From Caulobacter segnis (GTDB lineage: Bacteria > Pseudomonadota > Alphaproteobacteria > Caulobacterales > Caulobacteraceae): a stretch of DNA of 64,000 nt. Shown here piece after piece: positions 16,163 to 24,707 of the stretch (the stretch's first letter is position 1; every line of letters begins with the position of its first letter). Location: contig NZ_CP096040.1 in assembly GCF_023935105.1 (NCBI RefSeq), forward strand, positions 2,542,001-2,606,000, in the 5' to 3' direction. The notes under the pieces are model-generated. The model was not told where the DNA came from. It did no database searches and was given only the letters and a program-made list of their open reading frames with translations. The position numbers and the translations under genes were made by a program.

Positions 16163-19150
16163 ATGAGTGCTGTCGGTAGCACACGAGGGGTGGCGTCCTT
16201 TTCGAGCGCATTGCTCGCGAGCAGCGCGGTCGCGATGATCTTGGCGGCCGGGGCGGCGCAAGCGCAGACGCAGACCCCGCCTGACAATACGAGCGTCGTG
16301 ACCGAGATCGTGGTCACGGGCTCGCGTATCCGGTCCGAAGGCTTCACCGCGCCGACGCCGACCCAAATGCTGGGGCAGGCCGATCTTGAGCGCGCGGCTC
16401 AGCCGAACATCTTCACCGCCATAACTCAGCTGCCGTCCTTACAGGGCTCGAGCGGCGCGACGACGGGGACGTTCAGCACGTCCAGCGGTCAGCAGGGCCT
16501 CAGCTCGTTCTCGCTGCGCGGCCTGGGCACCATCCGCACCCTGACCCTGCTGGACGGCCAGCGAGTCGTGCCTGCCAATGTCACCGGCGTTCCCGACATC
16601 AGCCTGTTCCCGCAACTGCTGGTCGAACGGGTCGATGTGGTGACGGGCGGCGCCTCAGCCTCCTACGGCTCCGACGCCGTTGGCGGTGTGGTCAACTTCA
16701 TCACCAACAAGAAGTTCGTGGGCTTCAAAGCCAACGTCCAGACTGGTGTCACGACTTACGGCGACAACCATCAGTGGCTAGCCCAGGTCGCCGCCGGCAA
16801 GAACTTCATGGACGACCGCCTGCACGTCCAGGTGAGCGGCGAATACGACTGGGAAGAGGGCGTTCCGGCGGGCGGCTTCGGCGAGGATGCGCCAGGCAGC
16901 CGCGATTGGTACACCACCGCCACCCTGGTCAATCGCGGCATCACCAACGACGGCTCGCCGCAATATCTCTATCGCGAGCACGCCCAAGCCTATCAGTACA
17001 CCAAGTACGGCCTGATCAGCAGCGGCCCGCTGCAAGGCACGGCCTTCGACATCAGCGGCAACCCCTTCCAGTTCCAGTATGGCGGCGGCGGCGTGCCTTC
17101 GAAAGCCGCCAACGGCGCGGTGAGCGGCTGCTATACGAATGGCGGCTTCTGCGTCGGCGGCGATCTGTCGGGCAATGTCGGCGTCGGCACCTCGCTGCAG
17201 TCGCGCATCAAGCGCATGAACACCTACACTCGCGTGGGCTTCGATCTCGACGCCAACAATGAGATCTACGCGACCTTCAACGCCGCCCGTGTGGAGAGCA
17301 GCAACCAGCCTAACCCGGGTGCGGCCACGACGGGCCTGACGATGTCGTGCTCGAATCCATACCTGCCGGCGTCGATCGTGGCGGCTTGCGCCGCCAACGG
17401 CATCACCCAGTTCAACTTCGGCACCAGCAACGCTCTACTGCCGCGCAATATCACGGTGCACCCGACGCGCACCCAGTATCGCGGCGTGATCGGCGCGGAC
17501 GGCAAGTTCAATGCCTTGGGCAAGGAATGGCGCTACGACGCCTATTACGAGCACGGTGAGAACACGACGAACATCCACGTTCGCGACATCCTGCTGATGC
17601 CGCGCTACCGCGCGGCCATCCAGGCGACGACAGTCAATGGCCAGATCGTCTGCGCCGATCCGGTCGCCCGCGCTAATGGCTGCGTGCCAATCAACATCTT
17701 CGGCGGTCAGCGTCCCAGCGACGCGGCCCTGGCCTACATCACGCCGAAGAATGGACCCTACCAGCACTCGGTTCAGAAACAGGACGTCGCCAGCATCAAC
17801 TTCAGCGGCGAGCCCTTCTCGTTGTGGGCCGGCCCGGTGTCCCTGGCGTTCGGCGGGGAGTGGCGCAAGGAACAATATCACGTCCAAGGCGACCCCTACG
17901 GCGACGGCAATACGGACTCCCCGAACACCACCGACTACCCGGCCGATCCGGTCCTGAACGCGGCGGGCTCCAACTGGTTTGCGGGCAACTATCACTCTGG
18001 CGCCGGCAAGTACTCGGTGAAGGAAGCCTATGCCGAAGTGAATATCCCGCTGGTGAACTCAGACGCGGCGGGCCGGGCCAACCTCAACATGGCCGGCCGC
18101 TGGACCGATTACAGCACCTCGGGCACTGTCTACACTTGGAAGGTCGGCGCCACCTGGGACACGCCGATCGACGGCGTCCGTCTGCGGGCCGTCACCTCGC
18201 GTGACGTCCGCGCGCCGAACCTGTCGGAGCTGTTCGCCGCGCCGGTGACGACCACGCTGCCGAACTTCACAATCCCCACGACCACCAATCCCCCGCCAGG
18301 CCAGCCTTCCGGAGGCGCGGTGACGGCTTTGCAGAATGTGGTGGGCAACCCGGACCTGAAGCCGGAAATCGCCAAGAACGTGACCATCGGCGCGGTGCTC
18401 TCGAACCCACAATGGCTGCCGGGCTTCAGCATCTCGGTCGACTGGTACAACATCGTCCTCAATGGCGGCATCTCCAGTCTCGGCGCCCAGCAGATCGTCA
18501 ACTTCTGCTATCAGGGCCTCACCCAGTTCTGCGGCGCCTTCAATCTCGCCCCGTCGGGCGGCGTGACGCCTTTCATCAACTCCCAGACGTTCAACCTGGC
18601 CTCGATCAAGACTAGCGGTTTCGACATCGAGAGCAGCTACCGCTTCGAGCTGCCCAGCGTACCCGGTCGCTTCACGATCCGCGGCTTGGCGACGAACACC
18701 CACAAGTTCGTGACCAATCCCGGCATCCCCGGGGCGGTCGCCATCGACTCGGCCGGCCAGAACTCCGGGGCGACTCCGGACTGGAAGGTCCTGGCCATCC
18801 AGTCCTGGGACACCGACCGCTTCGCCTTCAGCGTCCAAGAGCGCTGGTTCAGCGATGGCCGCTTCGGTGGCACCACCACCGAGTACGTCGAGTGCAAGCC
18901 CGGCAGCTGCCCGGTCTCGACCAGCAGCCGGCCGACCATCGACTACAACCACATGAGCGGCGCGACCTATGTCGACATCAGCGCTTCGTACAAGTTCGGC
19001 AACGGCCTGCAGCTCTACGGCAAGGTCGACAATCTGCTGAACCGCGACCCGACTCCGTCGCCGCAGACCAACACGGGCCTGGACGCCAACCCGGCGCTCT
19101 ACGACCTGTTGGGCCGGTTCTACCACGTGGGCCTGCGCTACAGCTTCTAG
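16163..19150 (+). CDS. TonB-dependent outer-membrane receptor
   Basis: A 995-residue receptor with signal peptide (about residues 1-34, ending GAAQA), TonB-box region 'EIVVTGSRIRS' at 48-58, plug motifs 'SLRGLGTIRTLTLLDGQR' and 'GGASASYGSDAVGGVVNFIT', and C-terminal strand 'FYHVGLRYSF'. The start ATG 16163 follows GGGAGG. It lies directly downstream of the paired beta-helix proteins and upstream of a LacI regulator and MFS carrier, so it probably imports the oligosaccharides that the beta-helix enzymes release (inference). The palindrome at 16068 suggests co-regulation with the enzyme genes. Confidence 0.92.
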   Translation: MSAVGSTRGVASFSSALLASSAVAMILAAGAAQAQTQTPPDNTSVVTEIVVTGSRIRSEGFTAPTPTQMLGQADLERAAQPNIFTAITQLPSLQGSSGATTGTFSTSSGQQGLSSFSLRGLGTIRTLTLLDGQRVVPANVTGVPDISLFPQLLVERVDVVTGGASASYGSDAVGGVVNFITNKKFVGFKANVQTGVTTYGDNHQWLAQVAAGKNFMDDRLHVQVSGEYDWEEGVPAGGFGEDAPGSRDWYTTATLVNRGITNDGSPQYLYREHAQAYQYTKYGLISSGPLQGTAFDISGNPFQFQYGGGGVPSKAANGAVSGCYTNGGFCVGGDLSGNVGVGTSLQSRIKRMNTYTRVGFDLDANNEIYATFNAARVESSNQPNPGAATTGLTMSCSNPYLPASIVAACAANGITQFNFGTSNALLPRNITVHPTRTQYRGVIGADGKFNALGKEWRYDAYYEHGENTTNIHVRDILLMPRYRAAIQATTVNGQIVCADPVARANGCVPINIFGGQRPSDAALAYITPKNGPYQHSVQKQDVASINFSGEPFSLWAGPVSLAFGGEWRKEQYHVQGDPYGDGNTDSPNTTDYPADPVLNAAGSNWFAGNYHSGAGKYSVKEAYAEVNIPLVNSDAAGRANLNMAGRWTDYSTSGTVYTWKVGATWDTPIDGVRLRAVTSRDVRAPNLSELFAAPVTTTLPNFTIPTTTNPPPGQPSGGAVTALQNVVGNPDLKPEIAKNVTIGAVLSNPQWLPGFSISVDWYNIVLNGGISSLGAQQIVNFCYQGLTQFCGAFNLAPSGGVTPFINSQTFNLASIKTSGFDIESSYRFELPSVPGRFTIRGLATNTHKFVTNPGIPGAVAIDSAGQNSGATPDWKVLAIQSWDTDRFAFSVQERWFSDGRFGGTTTEYVECKPGSCPVSTSSRPTIDYNHMSGATYVDISASYKFGNGLQLYGKVDNLLNRDPTPSPQTNTGLDANPALYDLLGRFYHVGLRYSF

Positions 19151-19173
19151 CGCCAGGGCTCTTTCAAGTCCCG

Positions 19174-19205
19174 GGCCGCCCGTCTCCACCTCCCCCTGGG
19201 CGGCC
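19174..19205 (+). terminator. Possible hairpin after receptor gene
   Basis: GGCCGCCC (19174-19181) pairs with GGGCGGCC (19198-19205), 23 nt after the receptor stop. There is no clear T-run, so its terminating role is uncertain. Confidence 0.35.
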
Positions 19206-19381
19206 TCGCCCGGGTCCGGATCGGCAAGCGTCGGTTCGTGGCCCGGGCGTCTTTCTTCGTATCACGGGTCCGTCCGTCGGGTCCGTGCTACAGCGTTTCG
19301 CGCCGCTGGCGCTTGTCGTCCGAACGGTCATGCCGGGAGACTCAATTGAATGACGTTGGCGGACGCGAGAGGGGGCGCCCA

Positions 19382-20458
19382 TTGAGTAGGTTGGACCGCG
19401 CCCGGGACGCCACCATGGCCGATGTCGCGCAACTGGCGGGCGTCTCGCGCATGACGGTGTCGCGTGTCATCAACGACGGCGCCAAGGTTCGAGAAGAAAC
19501 TCGCCAGGCCGTCCTGGCCGCAATCCGTGAGCTGAACTTCGAGCCGAACCAGACGGCCCGCAACCTGGTCATGGCCGGCGAACTGCGGATCGGGGTGGTC
19601 TATTCCAATCCCAGCGCAGCCTTCATGAGTGACTTCCTGATCGGCGTTTTCGAGGAAGCGACCAGCGCTGGCGCGCGGCTGATCCTGGTGCGGGGCGAGG
19701 ATGGTCACGCCCCGTCGACACGGCAGCTGCGAGAGCTGCTGGGCGCGGGCGTCCATGGCGTGGTCCTGGCGCCGCCGCTTGGGGAGTCCGCCGCGGCGTG
19801 TGACATCCTTCGCGCCGCCAATCTGCCCGTCGCGGTAGTCGCCGGCGGAAAGCCGCAGACCGATGCGATCAACGTCCGCATCGACGACCGCCAGGCCAGC
19901 TACGCCATGGCCCGCCATCTTCTCAACCTGGGTCACAGGCGGATCGGCTTCATCACCGGCAATCCCGATCAGACCGCCAGCGCCGTACGCCTGGAAGGCG
20001 CGCGCGCGGCGATCGCGCAGGTCGAGGAGGCCGAACTCATCGTGGCGCAAGGCGCCTTCACCTATGCTTCGGGCCTGAGCGCGGCCGAGCAATTGCTCGA
20101 CGCCGACCCGCCACCCACCGCGATCTTCGCCAGCAACGACGACATGGCCGCGGCGGCCGTGTCGGTGGCGCACCGCCGGCATCTGGACGTGCCGGGCGAC
20201 CTGACCGTGGTCGGGTTCGACGACACCACCGTGGCCACCACGCTGTGGCCGCCGCTGACCACCGTCCGCCAGCCCGTGCGACAGATGGCGGCCGTGGCCC
20301 TGGATCGGCTGCTGCGCGCCCTGCGGTCGGCCGAGCCGTCGGTGGAAACCTTCGCGGACTACGTCCTCGACCACGCCTTGGTCGAGCGTCAGTCCACCGC
20401 GCCGCCCCAGCACGTCATGCCGAGCGCGAAAGTCGACAAGAGGTCATCGCATGCCTGA
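19382..20458 (+). CDS. LacI-family transcriptional regulator
   Basis: LacI-type repressor, 358 residues from TTG 19382, which has GAGAGGGGGC just upstream; ATG 19415 (MADVAQLAGVS) is the alternative start. The N-terminal helix-turn-helix is 'MADVAQLAGVSRMTVSRVI', followed by the hinge region and the periplasmic-binding-protein-like effector domain, e.g. 'HRRIGFITGNPDQTASAVRL', 'AIFASNDDMAAAAVSVAHR' and 'VVGFDDTTVATTLWPPLTTV'. Ligands are usually sugars or sugar acids. Its stop overlaps the MFS gene by 8 nt, so it is co-transcribed with the carrier. It may control the receptor and beta-helix genes, too. Confidence 0.9.
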   Translation: MSRLDRARDATMADVAQLAGVSRMTVSRVINDGAKVREETRQAVLAAIRELNFEPNQTARNLVMAGELRIGVVYSNPSAAFMSDFLIGVFEEATSAGARLILVRGEDGHAPSTRQLRELLGAGVHGVVLAPPLGESAAACDILRAANLPVAVVAGGKPQTDAINVRIDDRQASYAMARHLLNLGHRRIGFITGNPDQTASAVRLEGARAAIAQVEEAELIVAQGAFTYASGLSAAEQLLDADPPPTAIFASNDDMAAAAVSVAHRRHLDVPGDLTVVGFDDTTVATTLWPPLTTVRQPVRQMAAVALDRLLRALRSAEPSVETFADYVLDHALVERQSTAPPQHVMPSAKVDKRSSHA

Positions 20459-21746
20459 TCCGTCCCTCGACATGGAACGCGCCACGGTCGGGCGGGTGAC
20501 GCGGCGGCTGATGCCGCTGTTCTGCCTGATGTACCTGATCGCCTATATCGACCGGCAGAACGTCTCGTACGCCAAGCTGGAGATGGTGCAGGCCCTGGGC
20601 CTCAGCGAGGCCGCCTACGGCCTGGGCGCGTCGCTGTTCTTCATCGGCTACTTCCTGTTCGAGGCACCGTCGAACCTGATCCTGGCCCGCGTGGGCGCGC
20701 GGGTCTGGTTCGCGCGGATCATGTTCACCTGGGGGCTGGTCACGCTGGCGCTGGGCTTCACCCAGAACGCGACAATGTTCTACATCCTGCGCTTCCTGCT
20801 GGGCGCGACCGAGGCGGGATTCTTCCCGGGCGTTCTATACGTCCTGACCCTCTGGTATCCGCAGGCGCACCGCGCGCGGATGGTGGGTCTGTTCATGATC
20901 GCCAGCGCCGTCGCCAATGCCGTCGGCGCCGTGGTGGGCGGCCTGCTGCTGGACCTGGACGGCCTGATGAACTTGGCCGGCTGGCAATGGGTGTTCCTGG
21001 TCACCGGCGCGCCGGCCGTGCTGCTGGCTCCGTACGTGCTGTGGCGGCTGCCCAACGGACCGGCCCAGGCCCGATGGCTGCCGGACGCCGAGAAGACTTG
21101 GCTGGCCGGCGTTCTGTCGGCGGAGCGGGGCGGCGAGGTTGACGACCATCGCGGGGCCTGGAAGGCGATCTTCGACCCTCGCGTGTTGCTGCTGGCGGGC
21201 CTCTATATCGGCATGCCGCTGGGCGCTTACGGCCTGAGCTACTGGTTGCCGACGATTGTCAAATCGTTCGGCGTCTCCAACAGCGTCAACGGGCTGATCA
21301 ACGTAATCCCCTGGGTCATGGTCGCGGTGGCGCTGTGGTTCGTGCCGCGCCACGCCGCGCGCCACGGCGCGAGCGCCTGGCATATCGCCGGGCCGTGTCT
21401 GCTGGGCGCGCTGGCCCTGGTGCTTAGCGTCGTCGTACCCGGCGCGGCGCTGAAATTCGCCATGCTGTGCATCGCCGCGCCGGCCATCTTCGCCGCCCAG
21501 CCGGTGTTCTGGAGTCTGCCGCCCAGCTTCCTGACCGGACCCCGGGCGGCGGCCGGCATCGCGGCGATCAACGCCATCGGCAATCTGGGCGGCTTCATCG
21601 CCCAGAACCTAGTGCCTCTGGTCCGCGATGCGACGGGCAGCAACCTGGCGCCGATGCTGGCCCTGGCCGCCGTGCTGGTGGTGACCAGCGGGCTGATCTT
21701 CTACGCCATGAACCGGCTGGACAGGGCGCGCGCCCAGGCCGGTTGA
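20451..21746 (+). CDS. MFS transporter, anion:cation symporter (hexuronate-type) family
   Basis: A 431-residue inner-membrane carrier with about 12 hydrophobic segments. The beginning 'CLMYLIAYIDRQNVSYAKLE' and the motif-A-like 'APSNLILARVGARVWFARIM' are typical of the ACS family, which moves hexuronates, sugar acids and phthalates. It overlaps the LacI gene by 8 nt. Together with gluconokinase and the beta-helix enzymes the context points to a uronate or aldonate monomer as substrate (inference). Confidence 0.87.
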   Translation: MPDPSLDMERATVGRVTRRLMPLFCLMYLIAYIDRQNVSYAKLEMVQALGLSEAAYGLGASLFFIGYFLFEAPSNLILARVGARVWFARIMFTWGLVTLALGFTQNATMFYILRFLLGATEAGFFPGVLYVLTLWYPQAHRARMVGLFMIASAVANAVGAVVGGLLLDLDGLMNLAGWQWVFLVTGAPAVLLAPYVLWRLPNGPAQARWLPDAEKTWLAGVLSAERGGEVDDHRGAWKAIFDPRVLLLAGLYIGMPLGAYGLSYWLPTIVKSFGVSNSVNGLINVIPWVMVAVALWFVPRHAARHGASAWHIAGPCLLGALALVLSVVVPGAALKFAMLCIAAPAIFAAQPVFWSLPPSFLTGPRAAAGIAAINAIGNLGGFIAQNLVPLVRDATGSNLAPMLALAAVLVVTSGLIFYAMNRLDRARAQAG

Positions 21747-21754
21747 CACGGCCG

Positions 21755-23029
21755 CTAGCCGGCGACCGAGTGCAGGAACTCCAGCTTGGCGACCGCCTCC
21801 AGCGGGCCGGCGGCCTTCAGCAGCTTGAAGGCGTCGTCGGCGGCCTCGACCGTGTGATCGATGTCGGCGTCGGTCATGGCCGTGGTCATGAACATGTTGT
21901 GCCAGGGGTGGAAGTAGACGCCGCGCTTCAGCAGGGCGTTGTTCCAGAAGTAGCCCTTGGCCCCGGTCGGATCGTCGTCGATCATGATCAGCGGCAACTG
22001 AGCCGGACCGGTCTGGCGCAAGCCGAAGCCGTGACGGCCGGCGACCTCGTCCAGGCCCGTGCGCAGGCGCTCGCCCAGCGCGATGGTGCGCTCCAGATAG
22101 TCGGTCTCGCGGATCAGCTTCAGCGTCGCCAGCGAGGCGGCCATGGGCGCGGCCGAGAACCAGAACGAGCCGGTGGCGTAGATGGTCGCGGCGGCGAAGC
22201 GGGCGATGTCGGCGCCCAGCAGGGCCGAGATGGGATGACCGTTGGCGATCGCCTTGCCCCAGGTCGACAGGTCCGGCTTCACCCCGACCAGCGACCAGCT
22301 GCTGTCTCGGGCCAGGCGGAAGCCAGCGCGGACGTCGTCGACGATCAGCAGGGCGCCGTGCTCGTCGCACAGCTCGCGAGCTCGGCGGGCGTATTCAGGA
22401 TCGGGCAGTTCCTGGTCGACGAAGGTGTCGTGCTTGATCGGCGAGGCGAAGATCGCCGCCAGGTCCGAGCCGGCCTCGCGCACGGCGGCCTCCAGGCTCT
22501 CGACGTCGTTGTATTCGTAGAACACCTGGTTGGCGCGGTCGGCGGGCGTCACGCCGTTCTTCAGCGGCGTGCACCAGGGCGCGGCCCCGTGATAGGCGCC
22601 CTTGGCCAGGACGATGGTCTTCTTCTGGGTGAAGTTGCGGGCGATCATCATCGCCATGGTCGTGGCGTCCGTGCCGTTCTTGCAGAACATCGCCCAGTCG
22701 GCGTGGCTGACTTGGGCGGTCAGGGCCTCGGCCAGCTCGACCATGGCCGGACCTGGACCCGTCATGGTGTCGCCGCGCTTCAACTGGTCGATGTAGGCAT
22801 GGTCGATGGCGGCGTGCCTGTAGCCGAACAGGTTGGGGCCGTAGCCGCACAGGAAGTCGACATAGCGGTTGCCATCGGCATCCCAGAGATAAGCCCCTTC
22901 CGCGCGGTCGAAGAACTGCGGATAGTCGTCGGGCAGCAGCATGACCGACTGGTGGCCGTACATGCCGTTGGGGATCACGGCCATGGCGCGCTCGCGCAGC
23001 GCGGCGTCCTTGCTGTTCGTCCAGGTCAT
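21755..23029 (-). CDS. Class III PLP aminotransferase, glutamate-1-semialdehyde-aminomutase-like
   Basis: A 424-residue PLP enzyme resembling the glutamate-1-semialdehyde aminomutase branch of class III aminotransferases. Visible features are NGTDATTMA (118-126) at the phosphate-binding loop, Asp231 in VDDVRAGFR (pyridine N contact) and Lys259 in STWGKAIANGHP (Schiff base). A housekeeping hemL is unlikely to sit here; the gene is divergent from a kinase-aldolase-carrier operon and shares its 83-nt promoter region, so it most likely transaminates or interconverts an amino sugar, amino polyol or amino acid catabolite (inference). It ends 8 nt from the convergent MFS gene. Start ATG 23029 is preceded by GGAGCG on its strand. 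Confidence 0.85.
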   Translation of the reverse strand: MTWTNSKDAALRERAMAVIPNGMYGHQSVMLLPDDYPQFFDRAEGAYLWDADGNRYVDFLCGYGPNLFGYRHAAIDHAYIDQLKRGDTMTGPGPAMVELAEALTAQVSHADWAMFCKNGTDATTMAMMIARNFTQKKTIVLAKGAYHGAAPWCTPLKNGVTPADRANQVFYEYNDVESLEAAVREAGSDLAAIFASPIKHDTFVDQELPDPEYARRARELCDEHGALLIVDDVRAGFRLARDSSWSLVGVKPDLSTWGKAIANGHPISALLGADIARFAAATIYATGSFWFSAAPMAASLATLKLIRETDYLERTIALGERLRTGLDEVAGRHGFGLRQTGPAQLPLIMIDDDPTGAKGYFWNNALLKRGVYFHPWHNMFMTTAMTDADIDHTVEAADDAFKLLKAAGPLEAVAKLEFLHSVAG

Positions 23030-23049
23030 GTCGAGCGCTCCGCCAATAA

Positions 23050-23065
23050 GATAGTTTTGACTATC
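23050..23065. promoter_or_regulatory. Operator candidate GATAGTTTTGACTATC, copy 1
   Basis: GATAGT and ACTATC are perfect inverted arms around TTTG, between the divergent aminotransferase and PfkB-kinase genes. The sequence continues as ATAATGGCTGA and is matched at 19 of the first 22 positions upstream of the receptor at 28879. In both places the dyad ends exactly 48 nt before the ATG. Position suggests repression of both divergent promoters by the local TetR protein. Confidence 0.7.
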
Positions 23066-23112
23066 ATAATGGCTGAGGCATAGTGACTGTCAACGCATTG
23101 GGGAGAACGGCG

Positions 23113-24057
23113 ATGAAGACCGGCTTGGCGTGCATCGGGCTGACAACCTTGGACGTGGTGGCGCGCGCGATCGACGTCTTGCCGGAGGGCGAGGGCACTA
23201 CCCTGATCGAAGGGATCGCCTGCGCCCCGGCCGGTACGGCGGCGGGCGCGGCGCTGGTCGCCGCGAAGCTGGGCATGCCGGTCAAGCTGGCCTCGGCCGT
23301 TGGCGACGACCTGATCGGCCGCTTTATCCGTATGGCGCTGGAGGAGGCTGGCGTGGATCTCACCGCGCTCGAGACCCTGCCGGGCTTGCCCAGTTCGATC
23401 ACCGTGCTGGCGGTGGACTCGGCGGGGCGGCGGCCGAACTTCCACGCGCTGGGGGCGGGCATGCTGGCCAAGGCCACGCCGGAGGCGCTCGAGGCGGCGA
23501 CCTCGGCGCGCTTTCTGCACTATGCCGGGATCGGCGGTCCGATGCTGGACGGCGGCGCGGGCGCGGAACTCGTGAAGGCGGCCCACGAGGCAGGGGCGAT
23601 CGTCACCTGTGATCTGATCTCGCCTCAAGCCACGGCGATGGATGAGCTGAAGCGGCTTCTGCCTCACGTGGACTATTTCCTGCCCAGCGCGGCCGAGGCC
23701 GTGATGCTGACGGGCCAGGACGACCTGTTCGCCGCCGCGGATGTGTTCCGGGAGTTGGGCGCGGGGAACTGCCTGATCAAGAACGGAAGCCGAGGATCGG
23801 TGGTCGTGCTGGACGGCGTCCGGACGACCCTGCCGGCCTATGTCATCAAGCCGGTCGATACGACCAGTTGCGGCGACTCCTACTGCGCCGGGTTCATCGC
23901 CGCGCTGGATCGCGGATGGGCGCCGCTGGACGCCGCGCGTTTCGCCACCGCCACCGCGGCGCTGGTGGCGCAGGGGCTGGCGACCCTGGGCAAGCTGGAG
24001 AGCTTCGAGGCCACCGAGGCGTCCATGGGCCAGATGACCCTCGGCGAGGCCGCGTGA
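23113..24057 (+). CDS. PfkB-family carbohydrate kinase
   Basis: A 314-residue ribokinase/PfkB-type sugar kinase. ATG 23113 follows GGGGAG. The glycine-rich substrate region 'GTAAGAALVAAKLGMPVKLA' (41-60) and the C-terminal signature 'DTTSCGDSYCAGFIAAL' (249-265) are present; Asp255 is the expected catalytic base, and the usual GAGD loop reads SCGD here. It should phosphorylate a ketose, polyol-derived sugar or similar substrate using ATP, giving the phosphate ester that the next gene's aldolase can split. It overlaps that gene by TGATG. The specific sugar cannot be told. Confidence 0.87.
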   Translation: MKTGLACIGLTTLDVVARAIDVLPEGEGTTLIEGIACAPAGTAAGAALVAAKLGMPVKLASAVGDDLIGRFIRMALEEAGVDLTALETLPGLPSSITVLAVDSAGRRPNFHALGAGMLAKATPEALEAATSARFLHYAGIGGPMLDGGAGAELVKAAHEAGAIVTCDLISPQATAMDELKRLLPHVDYFLPSAAEAVMLTGQDDLFAAADVFRELGAGNCLIKNGSRGSVVVLDGVRTTLPAYVIKPVDTTSCGDSYCAGFIAALDRGWAPLDAARFATATAALVAQGLATLGKLESFEATEASMGQMTLGEAA

Positions 24058-24707
24058 TGGCTGGCATGGATGAGGGCGCGCTGCGCCAGCGCATGGCCGA
24101 GGTGATGAAGGCCATGGACGACAAGGGTCTTAATCGCGGTACGTCGGGCAATGTCTCGGCGCGCTGCGGCGAGGCGATGCTGGTGACGCCCAGCGGCGTG
24201 CCGGCCTCGCGCTTGACCGGCGACCAGATGGTGCTGGTCCAGCCCGACGGCTCGACCGTCGCCGGCTCCTTGAAGCCGTCCAGCGAGTGGCGGATGCATC
24301 AAGGCCTGCTGGATCGCCGTCCCGACGTCGGGGCGGTCGTGCACTGCCATTCGCGCCACGCCACAATCCTGGCCTGCGCCAACAGGCCGATCCCGGCCGT
24401 GCACTACATGGTCGCCGTCAGCGGCGGGACCAGCGTGCCGGTCGCGCCGTACGCCACCTTCGGTTCCAGCGAGCTGGCGCGGATCGTGGTCGAGACCCTG
24501 GCTGGCCGCTACGCCGCCCTGATGGCCAATCACGGCCAGATCGTCGTGGCGCCCAACCTGGATTTCGCCCTCGCCATCGCCGAGGAGATCGAGGAACAGG
24601 CGGCGGTCTACTGGGGAACGCTGGCGATCGGCGGTCCCACCCTGCTGGCGGACGAGGAGATGAATCTCATCCTTCAGCGCTTCAAATCCTATGGGCAGGG
24701 TCGATGA
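24057..24707 (+). CDS. Class II aldolase/adducin-family zinc aldolase
   Basis: A 216-residue member of the L-fuculose-phosphate aldolase / ribulose-phosphate epimerase family. The Zn ligands are seen as His96 and His98 (VHCHSRHAT) and His159 (MANHGQ), with Glu77 in PSSEWRMH as the expected catalytic acid/base; the phosphate-binding 'RGTSGNVSAR' (28-37) and TPSG (45-48) are intact. It would cleave a phosphorylated ketose to dihydroxyacetone phosphate plus an aldehyde, or decarboxylate a 3-oxo acid phosphate as some relatives do. It overlaps the kinase upstream (TGATG) and the carrier downstream (ATGA), so the three are one transcript. Confidence 0.87.
   Translation: MAGMDEGALRQRMAEVMKAMDDKGLNRGTSGNVSARCGEAMLVTPSGVPASRLTGDQMVLVQPDGSTVAGSLKPSSEWRMHQGLLDRRPDVGAVVHCHSRHATILACANRPIPAVHYMVAVSGGTSVPVAPYATFGSSELARIVVETLAGRYAALMANHGQIVVAPNLDFALAIAEEIEEQAAVYWGTLAIGGPTLLADEEMNLILQRFKSYGQGR

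Noticed and set aside
19238..19381. Longer N-terminus for the LacI regulator at 19382
   Set aside because: The extension is Arg/Ser rich with no LacI homology; TTG 19382 (or ATG 19415) has a proper ribosome-binding site and places the HTH at the N-terminus as in the family.
21755..23029. Housekeeping hemL (glutamate-1-semialdehyde aminomutase)
   Set aside because: The phosphate-loop sequence and the catabolic context with a shared operator argue against tetrapyrrole synthesis.
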